From positions 1,736,001 through 1,800,000 of the forward strand of contig NZ_CP088261.1 of the NCBI RefSeq assembly GCF_021117345.1: a DNA stretch of 64,000 nt. Reading direction: 5' to 3'. Numbering within the stretch: position 1 is the stretch's first letter; every line of letters begins with the position of its first letter. Source of the stretch: Microbacterium sp. cx-55 (GTDB lineage: Bacteria > Actinomycetota > Actinomycetes > Actinomycetales > Microbacteriaceae). The translations under genes were made by a program, and so were the position numbers. Positions 28,936-39,448 of this stretch are shown here, piece after piece. Below the pieces are notes generated by a model. That model was not told where the DNA came from and did not search any database. It was given only the letters and a program-made list of their open reading frames with translations.

Positions 28936-31296
28936 CTACTCAGCCCCACCGACGCCGGGCGGCGCCCGCTCGCGCCAGAGTGTCAGGCGGATGCCGATGT
29001 CGGTCGACACCGTTCCGACCAGCACCAGACCGTCCTGATCCGTGCGGGCGATGCTCATGCCCAGGTTCTGCGCCATCCGGAGTGCCTCGTCTCGAGGATG
29101 CCCGTAATCGTTGTCGATGCCGACCGAGATCAGCGCGAGTTCCGCCCCGAGGGCGCGATAGAGCGCCGGCTCCTGGTCCGCCGAGCCGTGGTGCGACAGT
29201 TTCACGACGCGGTAGGGCGGATGCAGCACTCTCGACGAAAGGAGGGCGCGCTGCGCGTCGGCGCCGAGGTCTCCGAGCAGGATCGTGCGCGGCAGATCGG
29301 GCCCTTCGATCTCGACCACCACGCTCGCGTCGTTGCCCGGCGGGAACGCGGCGGAGGCCGGCCACAGCACCCGCCACATCGCGTCGCCGAGCGTGCCGCG
29401 CATCCCGACCTCGCCCTGGACGGTCCGCGCCGCCCCGACCCCGGATACCGTGCGTTCGTCCTGCGCCTCACCGACCGGACCGTGCACCAGGAGGTCGGTG
29501 CGACCGGCGAGGGCCGCGGCACCACCGACGTGATCGAGGTCGAAGTGCGTCAGCACGGCGACGTCGAGCCGACCGATCCCGAGCCGGTCGAGACACCCCG
29601 TGAGGAGATCGGGATCCGGCCCCGTGTCGACGAGCATGACCCGGCCCGCCGAACGCAGGAGCACCGCGTCGCCTTGCCCGATGTCGCACATCGCGATCCG
29701 CCAGTCGTGGGGTGTGCGCATCGGCACGATCACGGCCGCGACCACGACCGTTCCCGCGAGCACCCCGGCAGCGATCAGGAGACCCAGCGCGCTCAGGCGG
29801 CGCGCAACCAGAGCGATGCGTCGCCGACCCGGCCGGAGGATCACGAGGGTGATGGCCACGCCGGCCATCGTGAGAGCGAGGAGGCCGGGAAGACCCTCCG
29901 CCCACGGCAGGATCGCCCCCGGGAGGGCCGAGACCGCCTCCGCCGTCGCCGCGATCCAGGCCGCGGGCACCCAGGCGAGCGCGGTGAGTCCCGCCGCCAG
30001 AGCGGGGAGCGGCGCGGCCAGGCAGGCCGAGAGCCCGAGGATCGTGGCCGCCGGAGCCGCCGGCCCCGCGAGGAGATTCGCGGCGACTCCGTACAGCGAG
30101 ACCCCGGGGGTGATGAGCACGATCAACGGGCCGCAGACGAGCTGAGCCGCCAGAGGCACCGCCAGGGCAACCGCGACCGCGCGGGGCAGAACACGTTCCA
30201 AGCCCCGCGCGAGCGGCGGCGCGAGCACCAGGAGCGCACCGGTGGCGGCGACCGACAGGGCGAAACCGAGCGACGACGCCAACCACGGATCCCCGGCGAG
30301 CAGCACGGCCACCGACAGAGCGAGGACCGCGACCCCGGCGCCCCGCCGCCCGAGGAGGAGGGCGAGCATCGCCACGGCCGACATGGTCGCCGCCCGAACG
30401 ACGCTCGGCTCGGGGGTCACCAGGAGCACGAATCCACCGAGGGTCAACAGCCCGGCGGCAACTCGGGCACCCCGAGGCAGGCCGAGCGCCGCGGCCAGGA
30501 GGAATGCGAGGCCCACCACGATGGCGCAGTTCGCGCCGGACACGGCCGTGAGGTGCGACAGCGATGCGGCCTTCATCTGTTCGTCGAGCTCGGGCGCGAC
30601 CTGCGAGGTGTCGCCCACCGCCAGCCCGGGAATCAGGCCGGCTCCGGGCGCCGGCAGACCGCCGCTCGCCGCGAGAAGAGCGGCCCGGAGGCCGGCGAAG
30701 ACCGCCATCGTCCCCGTGGGAGGTTCGACCACCGCTCCGGACGGGCGGACGCGAACGACCAGCACCGCACGCTCCCCCGCATCGGCCGCGAACGCGGTCG
30801 CGTCGGCATGCAGCCGAGCGCCGACGTCGAGACCCTCGGGGCGCTCCTCGAGAAGAAGCGTGACGGGTACGCCGGCAGGAAGATCATGCGCTCCGGCGCG
30901 GATGCTCTCTGCGACGGCGTCGACGCGCCACCCGAGGATCGATCGCTCGGGTTTCGCCGTGATCTGCGCGGTGATCTCGAGCGCGCGCGACGTCGCTGAC
31001 GCGACCGCCGCCTCGCGCGCCGGCGCCGCGACCGCCGTGGTCGCGGCGGCCGCAGCGGCGAACGCGAGCGCGACGATGACGACCGCAAGAACCGTCACCG
31101 GATCGACGGCCCGCTCGGCGCGGGTGCTCGGCCGCATCCGGATGCGGATCAGCAGCGCGAGAGCGACGACTACCAGTCCGCCGCATCCGGCCGCGATCGC
31201 GCCCGCCATTTCGGGGAAGAACGTCGACGCCGCGGCCGCCGCCCAGGTCGCGACGGCGGCGGGAACCATCCGGAAGGCTCGAGAATCCACCGTCAC
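28936..31296 (-). CDS. comEC: ComEC/Rec2 family DNA-uptake channel protein
   Basis: The predicted DNA import channel of 786 residues. It has N-terminal membrane helices, an OB-like exodomain, the ComEC transmembrane competence domain (HLTAVSGANCAIVVG), and a C-terminal metallo-beta-lactamase domain with HFDLDHVGG, DTGPDPD and SHHGS that may degrade the non-transported strand. comEA is four bases upstream. No type IV pilus genes are in the window, and competence in this group is poorly established. Confidence 0.92.
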   Translation of the reverse strand: MTVDSRAFRMVPAAVATWAAAAASTFFPEMAGAIAAGCGGLVVVALALLIRIRMRPSTRAERAVDPVTVLAVVIVALAFAAAAAATTAVAAPAREAAVASATSRALEITAQITAKPERSILGWRVDAVAESIRAGAHDLPAGVPVTLLLEERPEGLDVGARLHADATAFAADAGERAVLVVRVRPSGAVVEPPTGTMAVFAGLRAALLAASGGLPAPGAGLIPGLAVGDTSQVAPELDEQMKAASLSHLTAVSGANCAIVVGLAFLLAAALGLPRGARVAAGLLTLGGFVLLVTPEPSVVRAATMSAVAMLALLLGRRGAGVAVLALSVAVLLAGDPWLASSLGFALSVAATGALLVLAPPLARGLERVLPRAVAVALAVPLAAQLVCGPLIVLITPGVSLYGVAANLLAGPAAPAATILGLSACLAAPLPALAAGLTALAWVPAAWIAATAEAVSALPGAILPWAEGLPGLLALTMAGVAITLVILRPGRRRIALVARRLSALGLLIAAGVLAGTVVVAAVIVPMRTPHDWRIAMCDIGQGDAVLLRSAGRVMLVDTGPDPDLLTGCLDRLGIGRLDVAVLTHFDLDHVGGAAALAGRTDLLVHGPVGEAQDERTVSGVGAARTVQGEVGMRGTLGDAMWRVLWPASAAFPPGNDASVVVEIEGPDLPRTILLGDLGADAQRALLSSRVLHPPYRVVKLSHHGSADQEPALYRALGAELALISVGIDNDYGHPRDEALRMAQNLGMSIARTDQDGLVLVGTVSTDIGIRLTLWRERAPPGVGGAE

Positions 31297-31300
31297 GCCG

Positions 31301-31921
31301 TCACACCGTCACGAGGTCGCGGATACCGGCCAGCATCTTGTCGCCGATACCGGGTATCCCCAGCAGGTCGTCCACGCTCGTGAACCGGCCGTTCGCCGTG
31401 CGCCAATCGATGATGCGCTGCGCGATCGCCGGTCCCACGCGGGGCAGCGTGTCGAGGCCCGCCAGATCGGCCGTGTTGAGGTCGATCTTGCCGCCCGCGA
31501 GCGGACCCGCCGCTCCCGGGCTCGCGGGGTCCGGAGCCTCCCCGACCAGCGGGACGTGCAGCTGCTCCCCGTCGTCGACGGTCCGGGCCAGGTTCACCGC
31601 CGCGCGATCGGCTCCCTCCGCGAACCCGCCGGCTGCCGCCACCGCGTCGAACGCGCGGGCGCCGGCGACGAGTTGATACAGGCCCGGCTCGGTCACCGCA
31701 CCCGAAACGTGCACGAAGATGTGGCCGCTCGCCACGGAGGCGTCACCGGGCGCACTCGATGCCACCGCGGGCGGCACGACCTCCGGACCGCCCGCGGGAC
31801 GCAGCATCCCGATCCCCGCCGTGGCCGCGAGCGCCAGCAGCACGATCACCACAACCGCTCCGGCTCCTAGGCGCGCACGCGCGCGCGGGGGAACCGGATC
31901 GGAGGACGTCACCCGGCCCAC
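31301..31921 (-). CDS. comEA: ComEA family DNA-binding protein
   Basis: A 206-residue membrane-anchored protein with one N-terminal helix (about 20-36), an SLBB domain (VHVSGAVTEPGLYQL) and a C-terminal helix-hairpin-helix pair (NTADLAGLDTLPRVG, then LLGIPGIGDKML) that binds double-stranded DNA. The start is a GTG at 31921. Together with ComEC it forms the conserved uptake pair. Confidence 0.9.
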   Translation of the reverse strand: MGRVTSSDPVPPRARARLGAGAVVVIVLLALAATAGIGMLRPAGGPEVVPPAVASSAPGDASVASGHIFVHVSGAVTEPGLYQLVAGARAFDAVAAAGGFAEGADRAAVNLARTVDDGEQLHVPLVGEAPDPASPGAAGPLAGGKIDLNTADLAGLDTLPRVGPAIAQRIIDWRTANGRFTSVDDLLGIPGIGDKMLAGIRDLVTV

Positions 31922-31947
31922 GGTAGGCAGTCGCCGCCGTCGAACGA

Positions 31948-31987
31948 GCGTCGGCCCCCTCCCGTGTGCACAGAAGGGGGCCGACGC
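31948..31987 (-). terminator. Hairpin after leuS
   Basis: A perfect 13-bp stem (31948-31960 with 31975-31987) around a 14-base loop, 13 bases past the leuS stop. It lacks a T-run, so it may be a factor-assisted or RNA-stabilising structure separating leuS from comEA-comEC-holA. Confidence 0.65.
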
Positions 31988-32000
31988 GGTGCTGGGGAGG

Positions 32001-34580
32001 TTACGTCGTGCTGAAGCTGACGACCTTCGGCGGCCGCACGATGGCCCGGGTGATGGCGCGGTCGCCGAGCGCGCGCTGCACGCGGGCGTCCTCGCGGGCG
32101 AGGCGCTCGAGCTCGGCGCCGTCGATCCGTGCGGACACCTCGAGGGTCGCTCGCACCTTGCCGTCGATCTGTACGATCGCGGTGATGGTGTCTTCGACGA
32201 GCAGAGTGGAATCCGGCTGGCGCCAGACCGCGAGGCCGACGGACGGCGGGTAGCCGAGCTGCGCCCACATCTCCTCCGCCGTGTGCGGCGCGAACAGGTC
32301 GAGGATCATCGCCACGGCCTCGGCCGCCTCACGGACAGCCGGGTCGCCCGCGCCGGCACCGGAGTCGATGGTCTTCCGGATCGCGTTCACGAGCTCCATC
32401 AGGCGAGCCACGACGACGTTGAACTTGGTCTGCTCGATGAGCGACGGCGCCTCGGCCCAGAGCCGGTGCGTGACGCGGCGGAGCGCCGCATCTCCCTCTG
32501 CCCAGACGACATCGGTCGGGCTCGACACGTCGGCGGCGACGCGCAGCGCGCGCGCCAGGAACTTCGTGGCGCCGGTGGTCGAGACGTCCTTCCAGTCCTT
32601 GTCGTCTTCCACGGGACCCGCGAAACCGAGTGCGACGCGCAGCGCGTCGGCGCCGTGAGCGTCGAGCTCTTCCTGGAAGAGCACCAGGTTGCCCTTGCTC
32701 TTCGACATCTTGGCGCCGTCGAGGATCACCATGCCCTGGTTGATCAGGCTCGAGAACGGCTCGGTGAAGTCCAGGTGCCCCATGTCGTAGAGCGCCTTGG
32801 TGATGAACCGTGCGTACAGCAGGTGCAGGATCGCGTGCTCGACGCCGCCGATGTAGAAGTCGACGGGCGCCCAGCGCAGCGCCTCGCGCGATGAGAACGG
32901 CTGGGTCGAGTCCCCCGGCGCGAGGAAGCGCAGGAAGTACCACGAGCTGTCGACGAAGGTGTCCATCGTGTCGGGGTCGCGGCGGGCCGGCTCACCCGTC
33001 TCCGGGTCGACCGTCGTGACCCACTCGGTCGCCGCGCCGAGCGGCGATGCGCCCTTCGGCGTCAGGTCGAGATCGGCAGCATCTGGCAGGCGCACGGGCA
33101 GTTCCGCATCCGGAACCGGCATGATGCGACCGTTCTCGCCGTGCACCATCGGAATCGGGGTGCCCCAGAAGCGCTGACGGGAGATCAGCCAGTCCCGCAG
33201 GCGGTAGGTCTTCGATGCGCGACCGGTACCGGCCGCGGTGAGCTCGGCGATGACCCGGGTGATGGCGGTGCGCTTGCTCAGTCCGTCGAGCGAGCCCGAG
33301 TTGATCATCCGGCCCTCGCCGGTGAGCGCGATCCCGGTGCGCGCGGGATCCACGTCATCGCCGTCGGCGTCGTCGCCCAGCGGGTCGATCGGCCGACCGT
33401 CCGCATCCGTTTCGATGACCGGGATGGCACCGGTGATCGGCGCGGTCGTGTCGACGACCACCCGCACCGGCAGGTCGAACACGCGAGCGAAGTCGAGGTC
33501 GCGCTGGTCGTGCGCAGGCACGGCCATGACCGCGCCGTGGCCGTAGTCGGCCAGCACGTAGTCGGCCGCCCAGATCGGCAGGCGCTCCCCGTTGATGGGG
33601 TTGATCGCGTACCGGTTCAGGAACACGCCGGTCTTCGGTCGGTCGGTCGCCTGACGCTCGATGTCGGTCGCCTTCTGCACGGTCGACAGGTACGACTGGA
33701 AGCGCGCCTGCGCCTCTTCGCCGGCCCCGGCGGCCAGCTCGGCCGCGAGGTCGGAGTCGGGTGCCACGACCATGAAGGTCGCTCCGTGCAGAGTGTCGGG
33801 GCGCGTGGAGAAGACCGTCACCTTCTCAGCGCGGCCCTCGATCTCGAAGTCGATGTCGGCGCCGATCGAGCGGCCGATCCAGTTGCGCTGCATCTGGATG
33901 ACCTTCTGCGGCCAGAAGCCCTCGAGCTGGTTCAGGTCGTCGAGCAGCCGGTCCGCGTAGTCGGTGATGCGGAAGTACCACTGCGTGAGCTTCTTTTTCA
34001 CCACGACCGTGCCGCACCGCTCGCAGCGGCCGTCGATGACCTGCTCGTTGGCGAGTACGGTCTGGTCGTGAGGGCACCAGTTGACCGGGCTCTCCTTGCG
34101 GTACGCGAGCCCGCGCTCGTAGAGCTGCTGGAACAGCCACTGGTTCCAGCGGTAGTACTCCGGGTCGCTCGTGTGCAGCACCCGGCTCCAGTCGAACGAG
34201 ACGCCGTATGCGCGGAGGCTCTCCTTCTGCTGGGCGATGTTGTCGTAGGTCCACGTGACCGGGTTGGCACCGCGCTTGATGGCCGCGTTCTCAGCGGGCA
34301 GGCCGAACGAGTCCCAGCCGATCGGATGCAGCACGTTGTACCCGCGGTGGCGCCAGAAGCGCGCGACGATGTCGGAGTACAGATAGTTCTCGGCGTGACC
34401 CATGTGCAGGTCGCCGGACGGGTACGGGAACATCGCCAGGACGTACTTGCGCGGGCGCGTGTCGGCATCCCCGCCGGCGCGGAACGGGTCCTGAGCGGCC
34501 CAGCGCTCCTGCCACTTCGCCTGGATCGCGTGCACATCGAAGCCGCCCTCGGCGGGAGCGGTCGGGAAGTTCTCGGACAC
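32001..34580 (-). CDS. leuS: Leucyl-tRNA synthetase
   Basis: A class I synthetase of 859 residues. The HIGH-type motif is [11 protein letters not shown], followed by a zinc module (CERCG), an editing CP1 domain with the T-rich [13 protein letters not shown], and KMSKSKGN near residue 625. The GTG at 34580 is chosen because the family N-terminus ([12 protein letters not shown]) starts soon after. The reading frame stays open far upstream, but that stretch belongs to pabB on the same strand in another frame. The SD is weak. Confidence 0.97.
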   Translation of the reverse strand: MSENFPTAPAEGGFDVHAIQAKWQERWAAQDPFRAGGDADTRPRKYVLAMFPYPSGDLHMGHAENYLYSDIVARFWRHRGYNVLHPIGWDSFGLPAENAAIKRGANPVTWTYDNIAQQKESLRAYGVSFDWSRVLHTSDPEYYRWNQWLFQQLYERGLAYRKESPVNWCPHDQTVLANEQVIDGRCERCGTVVVKKKLTQWYFRITDYADRLLDDLNQLEGFWPQKVIQMQRNWIGRSIGADIDFEIEGRAEKVTVFSTRPDTLHGATFMVVAPDSDLAAELAAGAGEEAQARFQSYLSTVQKATDIERQATDRPKTGVFLNRYAINPINGERLPIWAADYVLADYGHGAVMAVPAHDQRDLDFARVFDLPVRVVVDTTAPITGAIPVIETDADGRPIDPLGDDADGDDVDPARTGIALTGEGRMINSGSLDGLSKRTAITRVIAELTAAGTGRASKTYRLRDWLISRQRFWGTPIPMVHGENGRIMPVPDAELPVRLPDAADLDLTPKGASPLGAATEWVTTVDPETGEPARRDPDTMDTFVDSSWYFLRFLAPGDSTQPFSSREALRWAPVDFYIGGVEHAILHLLYARFITKALYDMGHLDFTEPFSSLINQGMVILDGAKMSKSKGNLVLFQEELDAHGADALRVALGFAGPVEDDKDWKDVSTTGATKFLARALRVAADVSSPTDVVWAEGDAALRRVTHRLWAEAPSLIEQTKFNVVVARLMELVNAIRKTIDSGAGAGDPAVREAAEAVAMILDLFAPHTAEEMWAQLGYPPSVGLAVWRQPDSTLLVEDTITAIVQIDGKVRATLEVSARIDGAELERLAREDARVQRALGDRAITRAIVRPPKVVSFSTT

Positions 34581-34627
34581 GTGAAGACCAATCGATGTAT
34601 GTCGGGAAAGTGCGCATTGCGCGTCTT

Positions 34628-35974
34628 TCAGGTTACCGGACCCCGACTCGCCCAGTCTTCGGGCAGGGTCGCGCCGATCGCGCGCAGCGGAGCGGACGCC
34701 TTGAGCGCCACTTCTGCGACCTCTGCCGCGGGCACCGACGCCCACGTGATTCCGCCGCCGGCGCTGACGTACGCGCCCCCGGGAAAGGTCACGACCGTGC
34801 GGATCGTCATGGCGAGATCCAGCCGTCCGTCCTCGCCGACCCAGCCGAAACATCCCGAGAACGCACCTCGCGCCTCTTCCTCGAGACGATGCAGGATCGT
34901 CATCGCCGAGAGCTTCGGCGCGCCGGTCATGCTCCCGGCTGGGAACGTCGCCGCCCACAGGTCGCCCACGGTCGCGCCCGGGCGCGGCCGACCCGCGACG
35001 GTGCTGACCAGCTGGTGCACCGTTGCGTAGCTCTCGATGTCGAGGAGCCGCTCGACCGTCACCGTCGCGGGATCGCAGACGCGTGCGAGGTCGTTGCGCA
35101 TCAGGTCGACGATCATCACGTTCTCGGCGCGCTCCTTCGGGTCGGCCGCCAGGTCGGCCGCCAGCGCCGCATCGTCGTCCGCGCTCGCCCCGCGCGGCCG
35201 TGTCCCCTTGATGGGGCGGGTCCGGACGATCCCGTCGGCGACCTCGAGAAAGCGTTCCGGACTCGCGCTCACCAGCGCGACATCGCCGGTGCGGATGAGC
35301 GTGCCGTGGTGCGACGGCGACGCCGCACGGAGCGCCGCGTGCGCCGCGATCGGGTCGATGTCGCCGCGCACGGTGAACCGCGTCGTGAGGCACAGCAGAT
35401 AGGCCTCGCCCCGACCGATCGACGCACGGCAGTCTTCGATCAGGCGGGCGTAGTCGTCCGCGCCCACGCGCGCGGCGGCCGTGACCGGCGCCGACGGCGG
35501 CGCGGCAACGTCGGCGTCGGGAGCGATGCGGATGCGGCGCGTCACCGCATCCGCATCGCCCGCGACGATCCAGACGCTCCGCGCGGCGTGGTCGAACGCG
35601 ACGAGGGTGTCGGCGCGCATCCACGACTCGGCCGGAAGGTCGTCGGCGGCGACCGGTGCGCCGGCGTCGGATGCTCCGGATTCGTACCCGAGCCAGCCCA
35701 CCCAGCCGCCGCGGAAGGGTCCGCCCGTGCGATGCGGTGCGTCCGGCGCTGCTCCCCGGGCCGTCACCGCGCCGTCGCTGTGCAGGCGTTCGAGGGGTGT
35801 GCGCCGCAGCTCGGCCGCATCCGCGGGTGATCCGATCCCGACCCAGCTCCAACCCGTCGTGGCACTCGGTCCCGCGTCGAGCCAGAAGGTGTGCGACGCG
35901 TCGAGGAAGGCCGCGTGCACCCGCGCGGGGTCGATCCAATCCTCGAGCAGGACGGGCGTGGCAGCGGCGGGCAC
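34628..35974 (-). CDS. pabB: Aminodeoxychorismate synthase component I
   Basis: A chorismate-utilising enzyme of 448 residues in folate (p-aminobenzoate) synthesis. The catalytic C-terminal domain shows PIKGTRPRG with the lysine typical of PabB rather than the alanine of Trp[23 protein letters not shown] and GGGITW. No glutaminase component (pabA) is adjacent, so it must be supplied from elsewhere. The GTG at 35974 is six bases after TAGCCT on the minus strand, a leaderless start, facing the leaderless DedA gene. Confidence 0.88.
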   Translation of the reverse strand: MPAAATPVLLEDWIDPARVHAAFLDASHTFWLDAGPSATTGWSWVGIGSPADAAELRRTPLERLHSDGAVTARGAAPDAPHRTGGPFRGGWVGWLGYESGASDAGAPVAADDLPAESWMRADTLVAFDHAARSVWIVAGDADAVTRRIRIAPDADVAAPPSAPVTAAARVGADDYARLIEDCRASIGRGEAYLLCLTTRFTVRGDIDPIAAHAALRAASPSHHGTLIRTGDVALVSASPERFLEVADGIVRTRPIKGTRPRGASADDDAALAADLAADPKERAENVMIVDLMRNDLARVCDPATVTVERLLDIESYATVHQLVSTVAGRPRPGATVGDLWAATFPAGSMTGAPKLSAMTILHRLEEEARGAFSGCFGWVGEDGRLDLAMTIRTVVTFPGGAYVSAGGGITWASVPAAEVAEVALKASAPLRAIGATLPEDWASRGPVT

Positions 35975-36015
35975 TCTCCCAGGCTATCGATGCGGCACGC
36001 CCTAGGCTTCGTGCT

Positions 36016-36708
36016 GTGAACGATGTGCTCACCTGGATCCTCGACGCGGTCAGCGCGGTGGACCCCGGGCTGCGCATCTTCCTCGCGGGGATCGCCATCA
36101 TGCTCGAGACGAGCATCCTCGTGGGACTCATCGTTCCGGGGGACACCGTCGTGATCGTTGCGGGCACCGCGGTCGAGACCCCGCTGCAGGGGATTCTGCT
36201 CGGAGTGGCCGTCGTCGTGGGGTCGCTGCTCGGTGAGAGCATCGGCTACTTCCTCGGGCGGTGGCTCGGGCCTGCGATCCGTGCGTCGCGCCTCGGCCGC
36301 CGTATCGGCGAAGCGAACTGGCGCCGGTCGGAGCGGTACCTCGAACGGCGCGGGGGTCCGGCGATCTTCCTCTCCCGGTTCCTGCCCGTCCTGCATTCAC
36401 TCGTTCCCCTGACCGTCGGTATGACGGGCTACTCGTACCGGCGTTTTCTCGCGTGGACGGCCCCCGCCTGCATCCTGTGGGCGACGCTGTACATCGGAAT
36501 AGCCGCCGCGGCCGCGGGCACGTATCGCGAGCTGGCCGATCAGATCCACTTCGCGGGCTACATCTTCGTCGGCATCATCGTCGTGTTCCTGGTTCTGATC
36601 TTCATCGCGAAGAAGGTCATCGAACGCGTCGAGCGCCGACACATGACGGACCCGGATGCGGACCACGCCCCGGATGCGACGCGGGCGCGAGGAGACATGG
36701 AAGACTGA
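36016..36708 (+). CDS. DedA family membrane protein
   Basis: This 230-residue protein with about five membrane segments has the DedA hallmarks GxxxPGDT ([13 protein letters not shown]), [12 protein letters not shown] and [23 protein letters not shown] with the conserved arginine/proline pair. DedA proteins are linked to lipid-carrier flipping and envelope homeostasis. The GTG at 36016 lies seven bases after TAGGCT, so leaderless. It is four bases upstream of the App1-type phosphatase gene and probably co-transcribed. Confidence 0.92.
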   Translation: MNDVLTWILDAVSAVDPGLRIFLAGIAIMLETSILVGLIVPGDTVVIVAGTAVETPLQGILLGVAVVVGSLLGESIGYFLGRWLGPAIRASRLGRRIGEANWRRSERYLERRGGPAIFLSRFLPVLHSLVPLTVGMTGYSYRRFLAWTAPACILWATLYIGIAAAAAGTYRELADQIHFAGYIFVGIIVVFLVLIFIAKKVIERVERRHMTDPDADHAPDATRARGDMED

Positions 36709-36712
36709 GGCC

Positions 36713-37765
36713 GTGGCCGAATCTTCCCGACCCGCCCTGCCCGTCAAAATTCTCTGGCTCGCCCGCTTGGAACGTCGGTTCCACTCCTGGCGGGAACGCC
36801 GCGCCCGCGCGCGCGGTCTGACGCCGACGGTCAGCGCCTTCCCGGGGTACGGCTCCCAGAGCTGGGTGCGAGTGCTCGGGCGCGTCGTCATCCCGCCGCG
36901 CGGCGCGCGCGGCCGGAACGGCGACTACTCGGGCGTGCGCGGGTGGCGGAGTTTCGCCGCGGTTCCCGTGGGTTTCGCCCAGGTCGTCGTCACGATCGAT
37001 GGGGTAGACCACGAGGTGGTCGCCGATCGCGGCGGAGTCGTCGACACGGTGCTTCCGGCAACGCTCGCGCCCGGCTGGCAAGACCTCCGCGTCCGCGTCG
37101 AGAACGGCGAGTCGACACGACTGCGTGTTCTGGTCGTCGCAGACGACACCACCTTCGGTGTCGTGTCGGATGTCGACGACACGGTCATGGTCACGGCTCT
37201 TCCGCGCCCCTTCCTCGCCGCGTGGAACTCCTTCGTTCTGAACGAACACGCGCGTCAGCCCGTTCCGGGGATGTCGGTGCTGCTCGACCGGGTCGTCGCG
37301 GAGTATCCCGGGGCGCCGGTCATCTACCTCTCCACGGGCGCGTGGAATGTGTCGCCCACGCTCGCGCGCTTCCTGCGGCGCCATCTCTTCCCTTCCGGCG
37401 CCATGCTGCTCACCGACTGGGGACCGACGCACGACCGATGGTTCCGCAGCGGCCAGGAGCACAAGACCTCGAACCTGAACCGGCTCGCGCAGGAGTTCCC
37501 GCACATCACCTGGCTGTTGATCGGCGATGACGGCCAGCACGACGAACAGATCTACACGGCGTTCGCGAGTGCGCATCCCGCGCAGGTCGCGGCCGTCGCC
37601 ATCCGCCAGCTCACGCCCGCCGAGGCCGTGCTCGCCGGTGGCCGATCGACCGTCGACGACCATTCGGCTGCGTCGGTGCCCTGGGTCACCGGCGGCGACG
37701 GCGCGCACCTGTTGGAGCGGCTCGGCGAAGTCGGCGTTCTGAACGATGTCGGCGGTGCGGCGTAG
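36713..37765 (+). CDS. App1/DUF2183 family phosphatase
   Basis: The 350-residue protein has an N-terminal beta-rich domain and a C-terminal HAD-like catalytic domain. Motif I is VVSDVDDTVMVT (DxDDT near residues 153-157), a threonine/serine motif follows in YLSTGAWN, and a late motif is LIGDDGQHD. In yeast App1 this domain dephosphorylates phosphatidate. The GTG at 36713 has TGAGG just upstream. Pairing with DedA suggests a membrane-lipid role, which is inference. Confidence 0.87.
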   Translation: MAESSRPALPVKILWLARLERRFHSWRERRARARGLTPTVSAFPGYGSQSWVRVLGRVVIPPRGARGRNGDYSGVRGWRSFAAVPVGFAQVVVTIDGVDHEVVADRGGVVDTVLPATLAPGWQDLRVRVENGESTRLRVLVVADDTTFGVVSDVDDTVMVTALPRPFLAAWNSFVLNEHARQPVPGMSVLLDRVVAEYPGAPVIYLSTGAWNVSPTLARFLRRHLFPSGAMLLTDWGPTHDRWFRSGQEHKTSNLNRLAQEFPHITWLLIGDDGQHDEQIYTAFASAHPAQVAAVAIRQLTPAEAVLAGGRSTVDDHSAASVPWVTGGDGAHLLERLGEVGVLNDVGGAA

Positions 37766-37775
37766 GGTCGGCAGC

Positions 37776-38495
37776 ATGTGCGGTCGTTTCGTCGTAGCCA
37801 ACGTCGGGTCCGAACTCGTGGGTGTCCTCCGAGTCGACATCGAGAACCCTGAACTCCCCCCGCCCTCGTACAACATCGCCCCCACCGGCACGGCCGCGAT
37901 CGTGCTCGATTCGGCGAAGACCGACCCCCCGACGCGGCGTCTCGAGCCGGCGCGCTGGGGGCTCGTGCCGTCCTGGGCGAAAGACCCGAAGGTGGGCGCG
38001 CGGGCCTTCAACGCTCGCGCCGAAGAACTCGAAGAGAAGCCGATGTTCCGGCAGGCGTTGATCAAGCGCCGGGCCGTCGTGCCCGCCACCGGGTACTACG
38101 AGTGGAAGGTGACGGGCGACACGAAGACGCCGCACTTCATCCGTCCCGCCGACGGCTCACCGATGTTCTTCGCCGGGCTGTACGAGTGGTGGCGCGACCC
38201 GGCGAAAGCAGACGATGCCGCCGACAAGTGGATGCTCTCGTTCACGATCCTCACCCGCGACGCCATCGGGCACCTGGGTTCGATCCACGACCGGATGCCG
38301 CTGTTCCTCGACGCCGACTTCGCCGATGCGTGGCTCGACACCGACACCGAGAACGTGGGCGACGTCCTGGATGCGGCCCACGACGCGGCTCCCGACGTCG
38401 CCGAGACGCTCGAGGACTACCCCGTCTCCGCCGCCGTGGGCAACGTGCGAAACGACTCCCCCGACCTGATCGAGCCGGTCGCGACCGAGGGCTGA
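37776..38495 (+). CDS. SOS response-associated peptidase (SRAP, YedK/HMCES type)
   Basis: SRAP proteins protect abasic sites by forming a thiazolidine crosslink through Cys2. This 239-residue protein begins MCGRF, with NIAPT, the RWGLVPSWAKD block, FNARAEE, ATGYYEW with the catalytic glutamate, and the histidine in IHDRMP. ATG at 37776 is seven bases after TAGGGT, a leaderless start that keeps Cys at position 2, which the chemistry requires. Confidence 0.95.
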   Translation: MCGRFVVANVGSELVGVLRVDIENPELPPPSYNIAPTGTAAIVLDSAKTDPPTRRLEPARWGLVPSWAKDPKVGARAFNARAEELEEKPMFRQALIKRRAVVPATGYYEWKVTGDTKTPHFIRPADGSPMFFAGLYEWWRDPAKADDAADKWMLSFTILTRDAIGHLGSIHDRMPLFLDADFADAWLDTDTENVGDVLDAAHDAAPDVAETLEDYPVSAAVGNVRNDSPDLIEPVATEG

Positions 38496-38531
38496 GCGCC
38501 GCGCACGGCGCACACGACGTATCCTCAACCG

Positions 38532-39407
38532 GTGGAGACCGCGACGGAAACGGTGCTGTCGCGTGCGGATTGGCATGCGCAGGAGTCCGCGCACACCGAT
38601 CGCGCTGACGCCCTGACCGCGGGTCGACGTGCGCGCGCATCGCGCGGGCAAACGCACCCGGTCGACGATTTCCTCTACACGTACTACTCGTACAAGCCGT
38701 CGGTGCTCCGGCGCTGGCACCCGGGCATCGGGGTCGCCCTCGCCGACGCGACCGATTCACCGCGCGCGGCGTGGCGGTGGTACCGCGCCGATACAAACAT
38801 CCTGCGCGTCGATGCCCCGGCGTACGTCGCCGAACGCGGCGTTCTCCTCCGCGCGGTGCGAGCCATCCTCCGCGGGGCACTCGATCGCCCGGCTTCGTAC
38901 GGATGCTTCGGCCTGCACGAGTGGGCCATGATCTATCGAGACGACTCCCCCCGACACGACGTGCCGCTGCGCCTGGGCAGCCGCGGCACCGACGACGTGG
39001 TCGAGGCCCACGACATCCGCTGCACGCACTTCGACGCGTTCCGGTTCTTCACCCCGGATGCGGTCCCCCGCAACCGGACGCCGTTGGATCGCCTCACGCA
39101 ACCCGAGCGCGAGCAGCCCGGCTGTCTGCACGCGGGGATGGACCTCTACAAGTGGAGCGTCAAGCTCGGTCCCCTCGTTCCGGGCACAGTGCTTCTCGAT
39201 GCGTTCGAGCTGGCCCGTGACATCCGCACGCTCGACATGCGGGCATCGCCCTACGACCTGAGCGCCTGGGGATACTCGCCGGTGCCGATCGAGACCGCAT
39301 CCGGCAAAGCCGATTACGTCGCCGCCCAGCGCGAGTTCACCGCACGCGCACAACCCCTCCGGCGCGCGCTGCTTTCGGCCATCGCCGCCGCATCCGCCGA
39401 CCTCTGA
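38532..39407 (+). CDS. Conserved actinobacterial protein of unknown function
   Basis: A soluble 291-residue protein. Distinct features are HPVDDFLYTYYSYKPSVLRRWHPG near residue 42, YGCFGLHEWAMIY near 122 and CLHAGMDLYKWSVKLGPL near 198. Homologues are often labelled 3-methyladenine DNA glycosylase in databases, but I see no HhH-GPD motif or AAG fold landmarks, so I do not adopt that name. The GTG at 38532 is six bases after TATCCT (leaderless). It follows the SRAP gene, so a DNA-damage link is possible. Confidence 0.75.
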   Translation: METATETVLSRADWHAQESAHTDRADALTAGRRARASRGQTHPVDDFLYTYYSYKPSVLRRWHPGIGVALADATDSPRAAWRWYRADTNILRVDAPAYVAERGVLLRAVRAILRGALDRPASYGCFGLHEWAMIYRDDSPRHDVPLRLGSRGTDDVVEAHDIRCTHFDAFRFFTPDAVPRNRTPLDRLTQPEREQPGCLHAGMDLYKWSVKLGPLVPGTVLLDAFELARDIRTLDMRASPYDLSAWGYSPVPIETASGKADYVAAQREFTARAQPLRRALLSAIAAASADL

Positions 39408-39448
39408 CCGCGGGACGTCATCGGTCGGCGTCCGCCTCGCACCTCGGA

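Noticed and set aside
34581-36242. Open frame extending leuS upstream by about 550 codons
   Set aside because: The stretch overlaps pabB on the same strand in another frame and the DedA gene opposite. The translation is Arg/Pro-rich, and the LeuRS family N-terminus begins at 34580.
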